Positions 20,380-31,079 of a DNA stretch of 64,000 nucleotides are shown here, one piece after another; within the stretch, counting starts at the first letter, position 1; every line of letters begins with the position of its first letter. The notes under the pieces were generated by a model, which worked only from the letters and a program-made list of their open reading frames with translations, ran no database searches and had not been told where the DNA came from. Source of the DNA: Apteryx mantelli (Eukaryota; Chordata; Aves; Apterygiformes; Apterygidae); assembly GCF_036417845.1 (NCBI RefSeq), contig NW_027118693.1, forward strand, positions 2,552,001-2,616,000, in the 5' to 3' direction. Made by a program: the position numbers and the translations under genes.

Positions 20380-23300
20380 GGCCACTAGGAGCCCCATTGC
20401 TCCTTTTTTGTATTTGTGATGTCACTTGTGGCTGAGTGCCTGATAGGCCAGTGCTGGTGATGTGGGTGGAGTTTGTGTTTGTGATGTCACTTGTGGCTCA
20501 GTGCCTGATAGGCCAGTGCTGGTCACGTGGGTGCAGTTTGTGATTGTGGGGTCACTTGTGGCTGAGTGCCTGATAGGCCAGTGCTGGTGCTGTGGGTGCA
20601 GTTTGTGGTTGTGATGTCACTTGTGTCTCAGTGCCTGAAAGGCCAGTGCTGGTGATGTGGGTGCAGTGTGTGGTTGTGATGTCACTTGTGGCTGACTACC
20701 TGATAGGCCAGTGCTAGTCACATGGCTGCAGTTGTGTTTGTGATGTCACTTGTGGCTGAGTGCCTGATAGGCCAGTGCTGGTCCTGCGGGTGCGGTTTGT
20801 GGTTGTGATGTCAGTTGTGGCTGAGTGCCTGATAGGCCAGTGCTGGTGCTGTGGGTGCAGTTTGTGTTTGGGAGGTCACTTGTGGCTGAGTGCCTGATAG
20901 GCCAGTGCTGGTGCTGTGGGTGCAGTTTGTGGTTGTAAGGTCACTTGTGGCTCAGTGCCTGATAGGCCAGTGCTGGTGCTATGGGTGCAGTTTGTGGTTG
21001 TGATGTTGCTTATGCCTCAGTGCCTGATAGGCCAGTGCTGGTGCTGTGGGTGCAGTTTGTGGTTGTGAGGTCACTTGTGTCTCAGTGCCTGATAGGCCAG
21101 TGCTGGTGATGTGGGTGGAGTTTGTGTTTGTGATGTCACTTGTGGCTGAGTGCCTGATAGGCCAGTGCTGGTGCTGTGGGTGGAGTTTGTGTTTGTGATG
21201 TCACTTGAGGCTCAGTGCCTGGTAGGCCAGTGCTGGTGCTGTGGGTGCAGTTTGTGTTTGTGATGTCAATTGTGGCTCAGTGCCTGATAGGCCAGTGCTC
21301 GTCCTGTGTTTGCAGTTTGTGGTTGTGATGTCACTTGTGGCTCAGTGTCTGATAGGCCCGTGCTGGTGATGTGGGTGCAGTTTGTGTTTGTGATGTCACT
21401 TGTGGCTCAGTGCCTGATAGGCCAGTGCTGGTGCTATGGGTGCAGTTTGTGGTTGTGATGTTGCTTATGCCTCAGTGCCTGATAGGCCAGTGCTGGTGCT
21501 GTGGGTGCAGTTTGTGGTTGTGAGGTCACTTGTGTCTCAGTGCCTGATAGGCCAGTACTAGTCATGTGGGTGCAGTTTGTGGTTGTGATGTCACTTGTGG
21601 CTGAGTGCCTGATAGGCCAGTGCTGGTGCTGTGGCTACAGTTTGTGTTTGTGATGTCACTTGTGGCTCAGTGCCTGATAGGCCAGTGCTGGTGCTGTGGG
21701 TGCAGTTTGTGTTTGTGAGGTCACTTGTGGCTGAGTGCCTGATAAGCCAGTGCTGGTGCTGTGGGTGCAGTTTGTGGTTGTGATGTCACTTGTGGCTGAC
21801 TGCCTGATAGGGCAGTGCTGGTCACGTGTGTGCAGTTTGTGGTTGTGATGTCATTTGTGGCTCAGTGCCTGATAGGCCAGTGCTGGTCCTGTGTGTGCAG
21901 TTTGTGGTTGTGATGTCACTTGTGGCTGAGTGCCTGATAGGCCAGTGCTGGTCCTGTGGGTGGAGTTTGTGGTTGTGATGTCACTTGTGGCTGAGTGCCT
22001 GATAGGCCATTGCTGGTCCTGTGGGTGCAGTTTGTGGTTGTGATGTCAGTTGTGGCTGAGTGCCTGATAGGCCAGTGCTGGTTCTGTGGGTGCAGTTTGT
22101 GGTTGTGAGGTCACTTTTTGCTCAGTGCCTGATAGGCCCGTGGTGGTCACATGGCTGCAGTTTGTGGTTGTGAGGTCACCTGTGTCTCAGTGCCTGATAG
22201 GCCAGTGCTGGTGATGTGGGTGCAGTTTGTGGTTGTGATGTCACTTGTGTCTCAGTGCCTGATAGGCCAGTGGTGGTGATGTGGGTGGGGTTTGTGTTTG
22301 TGAGGTCACCTGTGTCTCAGTGTCTGATAGGCCAGTGCTGGTGCTGTGGGTGCAGTTTGTGGTTGTGATGTCACTTGTGGCTGAGTGCCTGATAGGCCAG
22401 TGCTGGTCCTGTGGGTGCAGTTTGTGGTTGTGATGTCAGTTGTGGCTGAGTGCCTGATAGGCCAGTGCTGGTGATGTGGGTGCAGTTTGTGTTTGTGATG
22501 TCACTTGTGGCTGAGTGCCTGATAGGCCAGTGCTGGTGCTGTGGGTGCAGTTTGTGGTTGTGAGGTCACTTGTGGCTGAGTGCCTGATAGGCCAGTACTA
22601 GTCATGTGGGTGGGGTTTGTGTTTGTGATGTTAGTTGTGGCTCAGTGCCTGATAGGCCAGTGCTGGTCCTGTGGGTGGGGTTTGTGGTTGTGATGTCACT
22701 TGTGGCTGAGTGCCTGATAGGCCAGTGCTGGTGCTGTGGCTGCAGTTTGTGGTTGTGAGGTCACCTGTGTCTCAGTGCCTGATAGGCCAGTGCTGGTGAT
22801 GTGGGTGCAGTTTGTGGTTGTGATGTCACTTGTGTCTCAGTGCCTGATAGGCCAGTGGTGGTGATGTGGGTGGGGTTTGTGTTTGTGAGGTCACCTGTGT
22901 CTCAGTGTCTGATAGGCCAGTGCTGGTCCTGTGGGTGCAGTTTGTGGTTGTGATGTCAGTTGTGGCTGAGTGCCTGATAGGCCAGTGCTGGTCCTGTGGG
23001 TGCAGTTTGTGGTTGTGAGGTCACTTGTGGCTCAGTGCCTGATAGGCCCGTGCTGGTGCTGTGGGTGGGGTTTGTGGTTGTGATGTCAGTTGTGGCTCAG
23101 TGGCTGATAGGCCCATGCTGGTGCTGTGGTGTGCAGTTTGTGGTTGTGATGTCACTTTTTGCTCAGTGCCTGATAGGCCCGTGGTGGTCACATGGCTGCA
23201 GTTTGTGGTTGTGATGTCACTTGTGGCTCAGTGCCTGATAGGCCAGTGCTGGTCCTGCGGTTGCAGTTTGTGGTTGTGATGTCGCTTATGCCTCAGTGCC

Positions 23301-24906
23301 TGATAGGCCAGTGCTGGTGATGTGGCTACAGTTTTCTGGTTGTGATGTCACTTGTGGCTCAGTGCCTGATAGGCCAGTGCTGGTCCTGCGGGTGCAGTTT
23401 GTGGTTGTGATGTCACTTATGGCTGACTACCTGATAGGCCAGTGCTGGTGCTGTGGGTGCAGTTTGTGGTTGTGAGGTCACTTGTGGCTCAGTGCCTGAT
23501 AGGCCTGTGCTGGTCACATGGCTGCAGTTTGTGTTTGTGAGGTCACTTGTGGCTCAGTGCCTGATAGGCCAGTGCTGGTCCTGCGTTTGCAGTTTGTGGT
23601 TGTGATGTCGCTTATTCCTCAGTGCCTGATAGGCCAGTGCTGGTGCTGTGGGTGCAGTTTGTGGTTGTGATGTCACTTGTGGCTCAGTGCCTGATAGGCC
23701 AGTATTAGTCACGTGGCTGCAGTTTGTGTTTGTGATGTCACTTGTGTCTCAGTGCCTGATAGGCCAGTGGTGGTGCTGTGGGTGCAGTTTGTGGTTGTGA
23801 TGTCACTTGTGTCTCAGTGCCTGATAGGCCAGTACTAGTCATGTGGGTGGGGTTTGTGTTTGTGATGTTAGTTGTGGCTGAGTGCCTGATAGGCCAGTGC
23901 TGGTCCTGCGTTTGCAGTTTGTGGTTGTGATGTCGCTTATTCCTCAGTGCCTGATAGGCCAGTGCTGGTGCTGTGGGTGCAGTTTGTGGTTGTGATGTCA
24001 CTTGTGGCTCAGTGCCTGATAGGCCAGTATTAGTCACGTGGCTGCAGTTTGTGGTTGTGATGTCACTTGTGTCTCAGTGCCTGATAGGCCAGTGGTGGTG
24101 CTGTGGGTGCAGTTTGTGGTTGTGATGTCACTTGTGTCTCAGTGCCTGATAGGCCAGTACTAGTCATGTGGGTGGGGTTTGTGTTTGTGATGTTAGTTGT
24201 GGCTCAGTGCCTGATAGGCCAGTGCTGGTCCTGTAGGTGGGGTTTGTGGTTGTGAGGTCACTTGTGTCTCAGTGCCTGATAGGCCAGTGCTGGTCCTGTG
24301 GGTGAGGTTTGTGTTTGTGATGTCAGTTGTGGCTGAGTGCCTGATAGGCCAGTGCTGGTGCTGTGGGTGCAGTTTGTGGTTGTGATGTCACTTGTGGCTC
24401 AGTGCCTGACAGGCCAGTGCTGGTCCTGTGGATGGGGTTTGTGGTTGTGATGTCAGTTGTGGCTGAGTGCCTGATAGGCCAGTGCTGGTGCTGTGGGTGC
24501 AGTTTGTGGTTGTGATGTCGCTTATGCCTCAGTGCCTGATAGGCCCGTGCTGGTCACATGGCTGCAGTTTGTGGTTGTGATGTCACTTGTGGCTGAGTGC
24601 CTGATAGGCCAGTGCTAGTCCTGTGGGTTTGGTTTCTGGTTGTGATGTCACTTGTGGCTCATTGCCTGATAGGCCAGTGTTGGTCCTGTGGGTGCAGTTT
24701 GTGGTTATGATGTCACTTGTGGCTCAGTGCCTGATAGGCCAGTGCTGGTGATGTGGTGGAGTTTGTGGTTGTGATGTCACTTGTGGCTGAGTGCCTGATA
24801 GGCCAGTGCTGGTGCTGTGGGTGGGGTTTGTGTTTGTGATGTCACTTGTGTCTCAGTGCCTGATAGGCCAGTGCTGGTGCTGTGGGTGCAGTTTGTGTTT
24901 GTGAGG
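20380..24906 (+). repeat. 65-bp satellite array, about 70 units
   Basis: A head-to-tail array with a 65-bp period, measured between successive GTCACTTGTG words (20,551 to 20,616). The consensus order is TGATGTCACTTGTGGCTCAG, TGCCTGATAGGCCAGTGCTG, then GTGCTGTGGGTGCAGTTTGT with GGTTG. Units differ at a few positions: GAGGTCAC for GATGTCAC, GTTTG for GGTTG, CACGTGG for CTGTGGG. Variant words recur at multiples of the unit, giving higher-order periods of 325 bp (23,581/23,906), 455 bp (21,001/21,456) and 585 bp (22,171/22,756). It is non-coding; the short frames through it are by-products. Confidence 0.97.
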
Positions 24907-25679
24907 TGACGGGGGAGCGAAGAGTTAACAAGACTGAAATTTGTCAATTGATATGCAGAAGAACTGAAAGCACAAGAGCTGACCTGCACAAAGCTGTTGA
25001 ACAGAGGACTTAACAGGACTAAAATCCTCTACCAACCGATATGCACAAGGATTGATATGTGCAGGCTGCGGAATGGCAGCATTAACAAGACTGAAGAAGT
25101 CTGCCACCTGGAATCTGCACGGACCCCCGGGGAGGGAAGAAACAACAGGGAGGTGTTGTGGTCTTGCCTCGCTAGCAGGGTCCTCCCAAGCAGACAAACA
25201 ATCAGTCCTGTGGTTGCGAAACTTGCTAAAAGTCAGCAAAAGCAGTGTTTGCCCAGAGCCCCAGCCGCATAAAAAGAGACTTGGGAGCTAGGAGAGTTTG
25301 AGCAGGGACGGGAACGTGACCTGATCATCCTCTCCGGCTGGACCGTTAGTATTCCCCCTCCTCCCCTTTTCCTGGGACGCTGGTTTAAGGGAACTCCTCG
25401 AGGTTGAGAGCCCTCTCACTAGGAGAGTGAACAAGAAAGCTTTCAAGTAGGGATAAGCAGTGCTTCCAATTAATAACGCAGTAATCAATGGTTTCAGGTT
25501 ATCCTTTCTAAATTAGTAACTGATGGTTCTGTGTTATCCTTTCTAAATTAGTAATCGCATTATTTTAATGGATGTTACTAATCCAAGAACTTGTGTGAGG
25601 AAATAAACATCTTTTTTATTATTATTATATTACTGTCTCAGTCGTTGCTATCGAACCTTCATAGCATGACAGCGTGACA
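24907..25679 (+). mobile_element. Solo LTR inserted in the last satellite units
   Basis: 773 bp starting TGAC and ending GTGACA, so the ends are TG...CA. It is flanked by TGAGG on both sides (24,902-24,906 and 25,680-25,684). Removing the element and one TGAGG restores a normal satellite unit. Internally, CATAAAAAG (about 25,268) fits a TATA box. AATAAA (25,602) lies about 70 bp before the end, as expected of U3-R-U5 on the plus strand. There is no internal retroviral sequence. The 5-bp duplication fits class II/III rather than gammaretroviral elements. Confidence 0.85.
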
Positions 25680-25684
25680 TGAGG

Positions 25685-25718
25685 TCAGTTGTGGCTCAGT
25701 GCCTGATAGGCCAGTTCT
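25685..25718 (+). repeat. End of the satellite array beyond the solo LTR
   Basis: One partial unit (TCAGTTGTGGCTCAGTGCC, then TGATAGGCCAG) resumes right after the LTR. The array then stops. Confidence 0.85.
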
Positions 25719-27541
25719 GAGCAAGAACAAGGACTGTGAAAAGAGCAGGGCCTGAGCTTAAGACGTCTTTGCAGAGTTCTTGTGGTTTTGATGATAGCTT
25801 CCTTTCTTCATGTAGTTGCTAAGGTGGAAAGTAAAAGGATGCCACAAATGGGCAGTGTCCTTACTAGAGCAAGGAGAAAGACCTGGACACACCCCTGCAT
25901 GGAGAGCATTTTCAAAGGATTTACAGGTTAGGGCCCATTTTGTCAGTTTGCTTCCGGTGTTCCTCGACACAAGTGTCCTTATTCCTTTCTCCCAGGCCCT
26001 TGGTTAAACCTAAATGGTAAAGCCAGAGCAGAACCCTCTCGTGGAGGTGTGCATTGCTGTGGAGGACAGAGGTAAATGAGCATAGATTGATTTTTCCTTG
26101 CTTCTGCTTCTGGTCCATTTGTGTGCCCTGGCTGTGGGTGCTTTAGCAAATCCAAGCTTTCCCCATTCATTTCTGAACTGTGAAGAGAAAATGGATCTTC
26201 CTGTGTGATTAAACTACTTCTGACCCCCCAAGTGTTTGATAAAGACAGAGAGAACAAGAGTCTCATGGATGGTGAGTGCCCTCCAAAACCTGGAGCAGGA
26301 TGTGCTTCTGTTTAAGAGCAGGTATTGTTACTGCAGCCAGGTATTGAAACTGTAGTTCTCTCTGAATGTCACCTTGAGAATGCTGACTTGTTCTTTCTCT
26401 CTGCAGGAGAGCTGATGTGCGCAAGCTGTGACTGAAGACAACTCGCCTGAAACTCACATGCTAAAAGTTGAACTGGAGGACACAGAAGTCTTCTGCCACC
26501 TTGAGTTTTGCCTTCTGAAATACCAAGCATGCTGAATGAGAATGTATTTTAGTAGGAATAGATTTGCATTTACCCTCTAGCCCCCAATATTTTCTGCTTG
26601 ACATTAGTAGTAAATTGACAGCAACTATTCCATGTGTTCAGTGAAAGGTGCGCTTAAGGATCTCAGTTGTGTTGTAGGAAGCTTTTGTGCACCCGACACA
26701 AAAGGGAGATGGTCCAGTAGTGATGGTAGCAGCTGGGTTTGGGAGCAAAAGAAAGGAAAAGAAGTGATTTTTTGTTGAACCCAGATTGAAGAATCCTTAC
26801 AGTGTTGCCTAGTCTTTTTGAAAGCAGCTAGAAGAAAACTTAGAAACCGCTTTCGGTCTCTGTTCGTGAAGCAGAACTACTTGTAAGACTCCATCTTTGT
26901 ATCAGCTGACGAAATCTTTCACCTGACTATTGCCTTGTGCCTGGTGAGGAAGTGTGCAGCTGAGACTTACTGAAAGACCTAGATCCTGAGCCCTGCTTTA
27001 GCAGGATGTTATTTCAGTGAGTGTCTGAGTTGCTTTTCCGTCTTTTCTTTCCTGTCCTAGGTGGACTCTTCTTTTTCTGGAGCTAACAGAGGTAGTGATT
27101 TCCATGTTTGCTTATGATCTGGGATGGCTTAGTAACCTTTAGTGTGTTGCTTTCCTTGAGGAAGGCAGCAAGCTTTACATCTAGGCCGGGGTAGTATGCT
27201 GTTGCTAGTAACACCAGAAACCTTGGGTGCTCGAACGGGGTGTTACTGGAAGGCCTGTGAGAAAGAGGCCGAAGACGCTGTGGTGGGAGAAGTAGCTGTG
27301 TGTGAGCGGGCTGTAGCCTGGGCGAGGTGTGTGGGGCTGCTGAGATGCTGCAGCAGTGGCAGTAGCTGCCCCTCAAGAGACCTTCCCGTGTTTCTGTTGG
27401 AGAGGATCTGCAAGATGCTTGGAGGGGAGAAATTTGGGAGCTGAAAGGTAATGTTGGGAGTCAGGGCCCTGTGCAGGGCACTCGGTCTGCAAGAGACTTG
27501 CCTGTGGCTGCCCAACCCTGTTGTGCCTGTTCTTTCCTCAG
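25719..27541. other. No gene fixed; probable intron or upstream sequence
   Basis: Acceptor-like tracts occur at 26,390-26,406 and 27,040-27,060. The latter is followed by a 31-bp open piece and a donor (GAG|GTAGTG at 27,091). A longer open stretch (about 27,196-27,444) ends at a stop just before AAAG|GTAATG. These could be earlier exons of the gene at 27.5-31.1 kb, but the phases do not close, so I do not call them. Confidence 0.3.
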
Positions 27542-27615
27542 CATTGAGCCATGTGTGGAGGACCCTGGCCAGACTCGAGCAGGGAAGAGAAAATCAGGAG
27601 TTACACCTCATTCAA
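27542..27615 (+). CDS. Unrecognised gene, exon 1 of 4 seen
   Basis: A 74-bp exon with a pyrimidine-rich acceptor (TGTTCTTTCCTCAG) and a donor A|GTAATT. It needs two bases from an earlier exon and leaves one base over, and it encodes IEPCVEDPGQTRAGKRKSG and a few more residues. The leftover base fits the next exon at 29,580. It is the earliest part of the gene I can place; at least one more upstream exon must exist. The function is unknown. Confidence 0.5.
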
Positions 27616-28743
27616 GTAATTAATGGGCGTTCTTGTTCTTAGGTGTCAGGTGCCTTGGAAACCTCTGCTTCTTCTACTAACCCATTGTTGCTGAAATGGT
27701 GAGGCTTTTCCCCCATTCTTTTCTCTTGGTGACCAGCTGTGCAGCCAGGGGCCCGAGGAGGTGTCGTGGGGGCTAGCCCTAGGTAGGATATAATCTGTGC
27801 GGAGTGAATGTGACGGGATACACTATTTCTAGTGCCAGCAGGAGAGATGCCCACGTCAGCAGAGTGCCCTGGACTCCAGGCATTGTTTTCTGGCTGTGTG
27901 CCTCTCCCCATGGGCAGCAGCGAGAGCATTTCAGCTGAAAGTCTAACATCTTTTGGTCGAGGAAGTCTAAATCAGCTGGAGCATTTATGCTAATATAGCT
28001 TCTGTCGGAAGCTGTAGAATACAAGCAGCTCTCTCTGGAAAGAAAGAAGAAAAAAAGGGAGGGGGGAAACAACCCTCCTGGCTAGTTACTGGCTGAAGTG
28101 GCTTTGTAAGGTTTTTGTGAAAGGGAAAACGCATGTTGAAAGTGAATGAGAGCCTTCAGTGTGCCAGTGGCTGTTTTAGGCGTAGTCTGAACTGCCTTCT
28201 CCTAGGGCTGACCTTTGTAGTGTCCTGCTGTTTGCAGTAACGGTGGAAGATAAATTCCTTGTGCACCCTTTGGAGGCCTTTACTTAAGACTCTTCAATAA
28301 TCCCTTTGTAACTCTTTGGTGTATGTGTCTGGTTTATTGTTTGTTTTCTTGTTTGTTTGTTTTATGCTGGCAGAGCTTCCAAACCAAGTAAGCAAATCAC
28401 ATCTTTTCTGGACAAGCCCCGTTCCATTGTTTATATCAAGGTAGTTTCTTTTCTGGACCTTCTCTAGAAAACTGGAGGTATGTAACTTGTGAAGGTGTCC
28501 TGAACGGTGGCCTGCAGAGAGGTCAGGTTAAACTGGTTTGCTGACAAACAATTTTCTTCTGTAGCCTGCAGTTTGTAACAATGTCATGTGTACACATTTA
28601 CTATTGCCCCAAAGAGGTTTTTTTTAAAATCCTGTTTGTTATTTAAAGAATAGTTCACAAGTACTTCTTTTTACGTGTCTGATGTTATTATGCAGATATA
28701 TGGGTTTTGTAATTATGTTTGAGTAGGTGCTGGAATTAGGGGC

Positions 28744-29085
28744 CTAATTTGGTCCAGTGTGGAGTCTCGACATGAAACCCCTAGCAGCTGCCTTGCTTCC
28801 GTGCTCATGAACTTTCACATGATATTCGAAAGGCCCGTTTGTCAGAGTTCGGGCTTCCTGCTCAGCAGTCAGTCTTAGGAAGCTGTCTGCACTGTCCGCC
28901 ATAAACTGGCAGCCCCGTACATCTAATTGTCCTTGAAAGTTGACTCGTGCTTTTTCTCTTAACACTTTGCCTTCCTTAAGCACGCTTGCATGCCAACAGC
29001 CATCTTGCAGCCGGTCAAACGCACACCATGGTGTTCCGATTGCCTGATTCGTGTTGTCATCTGTTTTGCCTTGTGTTGTCAGCTC
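28744..29085 (-). other. Unrecognised open frame of about 113 codons
   Basis: An uninterrupted minus-strand frame ending at a stop just before 28,744, open back to about 29,085. It has no convincing ATG; the first start-like codon inside is a GTG at 28,983. The composition looks protein-like: charged and aromatic residues are balanced, with a segment GTPWCAFDRLQDGCWHASVL and an end NGPFEYHVKVHEHG. The DGCWHASVL pattern followed by alternating hydrophobics loosely recalls Tudor-like domains; that is a guess. It lies inside the long intron of the plus-strand gene and abuts a CR1 end. It could be an exon, a processed remnant or an element fragment. Confidence 0.3.
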
Positions 29086-29089
29086 AGCT

Positions 29090-29310
29090 CCCTTTGAAGC
29101 TCAGCACCTTCAAGACCTTCCAGGCTCCTGTCCTAGGTGCCTTGGTGTGGGCAATGCCTGCTGTGGTTGGCTCCTTCCTTGGAGATATTCAAGCCATCTG
29201 GACACAGTCCTGGGCAACATGTGCTAAGTGACCCTTCCTGAGCAGGAGGGTCGGACTAGATGATCTCCAGAGGTCCCTTCCAACCTCAACCATTCAGTGA
29301 TTCTGTGAAC
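29090..29310 (+). mobile_element. CR1 LINE 3' end
   Basis: The plus strand shows the last coding words and 3' UTR of CR1: a GAGATATTCAAGCC word, then GGACTAGATGATCTCCAGAG and GTCCCTTCCAACCTC. It ends in a single GTGATTCTGTGAA rather than a long octamer run. It is moderately decayed and 5'-truncated. Confidence 0.9.
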
Positions 29311-29579
29311 TCTAGGATAAAAAGCAAAGATAAATCCATTTTCTCATCTCTCTTAGACTGACAGATATAGGCCTAAAAGAGAATGTGCCTCTTGTGAAAA
29401 TAGGTAAAACTAGATGGTTGGATTCCAGCAATGCTTCCTTGCTTTCTGCATCGTAGAACTGCATGCTAATCTTTTGTGTCCCTGCAGAGCCTTGATAAAG
29501 TTACTGTGTAGGCACCAAGTGTGCATATGTCAGATTTTCTGCGTGTTTGTGACTGACCCTTCTTGTTTCTTGTCATTAG

Positions 29580-29648
29580 GAAAACTTGGATATGTACTCC
29601 CGAGGAGAAGTGATGATGAAATCGCTGACACTCAAGATGGCAGTGCAG
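29580..29648 (+). CDS. Unrecognised gene, exon 2 of 4 seen
   Basis: A 69-bp phase-1/phase-1 exon. The acceptor is CTTGTTTCTTGTCATTAG and the donor is GCAG|GTTAGT. It encodes KLGYVLPRRSDDEIADTQDG and a little more. The first codon is completed by the leftover base of 27,615, and the last codon by the exon at 29,815. Confidence 0.55.
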
Positions 29649-29814
29649 GTTAGTTCTGGCTTTCAATTTTCTTTACTGTGTTCTGGCCAAAAGCCTCCTC
29701 TGAAACAGCTGAAATGAGTTGAACTACTAGAAGCCTTAGTGCTTACAAGCCATAGTCAGGGACTGCAGGGCCCTGCCGGTAAGCTCCGGACAGAGAGTCA
29801 GCAAACAAACCCAG

Positions 29815-30046
29815 TCCTTTTCCCAAATGCTTATAACCGAGCACAAGAGAAAAGGCAAGAGATGGCTGTCAAGAGGTGGGAATACAAGGAAATGCACAGT
29901 CCTACTCTGAATGATGAGCGCTGCTCTCGCTGCAGCAGTAGCCTGACAGTTTTCATGAGTTTTGAGCAGCCCAGCAAGAATTTTCAGGAGGCAAGGAAGA
30001 CTGCCAGGTGCATATGCAAACCTTCTCCCAAGCGTGAAGGTGGCAG
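29815..30046 (+). CDS. Unrecognised gene, exon 3 of 4 seen
   Basis: A 232-bp exon with about 77 codons. It begins LFPNAYNRAQEKRQEMAVKR, followed by a basic, tryptophan-containing stretch, then CSRC and, about 35 residues later, CIC in a lysine/arginine-rich context. The four cysteines could bind zinc. The donor GCAG|GTGAGA is strong. The acceptor (AACAAACCCAG) lacks a good pyrimidine tract and is the weakest joint of the model; an alternative 5' boundary is possible. Confidence 0.5.
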
Positions 30047-30721
30047 GTGAGAAGAGAACATGCTTCTGCATTTTTGTATTGAGGGGTTAGTCAGTGAGAG
30101 GTGCTGTCAGGGCCGGCTCAGAATTCAGAGCTGTTTTCTGGGCACTCAGTGGGAACTAATGTAGGAAGGAGGGTAATTCATGAAAGGCCTTAGCAACTCT
30201 GTTTGCTGTGAGAGAAGACACTTGAAGGGTTTCAGGAGAATGTGCTTTGTGATGAAGGGAATAAGTTCAGAAGATGACCTTTAGAGCAACTTTCTGAATG
30301 GATGTGAGTGGGTCAAGGCTGTATTTCAGGACAGAAGAGGATGTTGCAGTAGTTGAGCTGATCATGCCTTGAGGAAGAGGTGTAATTATGCAATACCTCG
30401 TGAAGGCAGTACCTCGCCCATGTTCTGCAGCCTGTGCAAGGCTTGAACAAGGGGAATAAAAACCTATAAAAAGGTTCAAGCCAGAACTTGTATGCATCAT
30501 AATTATCATCCTGTATGCATCGTAATTAATTGAAGCTCTCTCAGGAGCTCCCTTCTTGACTTGTCCTGCTGTTTTTGGTAACAGCTGTGAATACCAAGTT
30601 CAGGGGAAATCAGGGGCAATAGATTCACAAATGCAGTTACTTTGCAAGGCTTTACAGTTACTTTGCAAGGCTCTGGCCTATCATATGCCAAAGTCAAGCT
30701 GCATATAAGTACCATGTGCTG

Positions 30722-30741
30722 CTTTTTTTTTTTTTTTTTTA
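30722..30741. repeat. Poly(T) run
   Basis: About 20 T within the last intron of the gene. Confidence 0.9.
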
Positions 30742-30937
30742 ACTTCCCAACAAAGATGGAATTTTGCTCTCCCAAGGAAGAACATGTAATGCAGTTTGAA
30801 ATCAGATGCACGACAAATACATATAATGGGCTGGAAACGTCATAGATCTCACAGTACCTTCTGGGGTAGACTGCACTTGATTTTTGACTTAGTGTGACCT
30901 AATCTTGTTTTTGTTTTTGCCTTTGAAATGCTTGCAG

Positions 30938-31079
30938 ATGGAAACATGCAGTCTACAGCAGCGATTCCCCATCCTCCGCTGATGATGATGAGCAACATTT
31001 TGCCCAGGAATCTACTGAAGAGGAGGAGCAACCGCCTGCCTGTGAAGCATTCTCCTCCCTGCTCTTGTACAGAGTCTAA
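30938..31079 (+). CDS. Unrecognised gene, terminal coding exon
   Basis: The acceptor CTTTGAAATGCTTGCAG starts an exon whose first base completes the codon left by 30,046. The frame gives WKHAVYSSDSPSSADDDEQH, then a glutamate run (TEEEEQ), and ends at TAA 31,077-31,079. The serine/acid-rich tail resembles casein-kinase-2-type acidic ends. No AATAAA is obvious close downstream, so the 3' UTR end is open. Confidence 0.55.

Larger units (their letters stand above)
18944..20400 (+). repeat. Duplicon A: satellite flank, inverted copy at 42.86-43.50 kb
   Basis: The sequence 18,944-19,568 continued at 20,354-20,400 matches the reverse complement of 42,863-43,496. The only large difference is the CR1 at 19,569-20,353, which the other copy lacks. 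Similarity ends at the distal side where the second copy meets a different CR1 (43,497). Confidence 0.85.

Noticed and set aside
22996-24037. Repeated-peptide frames through the satellite
   Set aside because: They are short translations of the 65-bp unit. Because 65 is not a multiple of three, frames rotate and hit stops.
20380-24906. CRISPR-like array
   Set aside because: The whole 65-bp unit is conserved; there are no unique spacers, and the genome is vertebrate.
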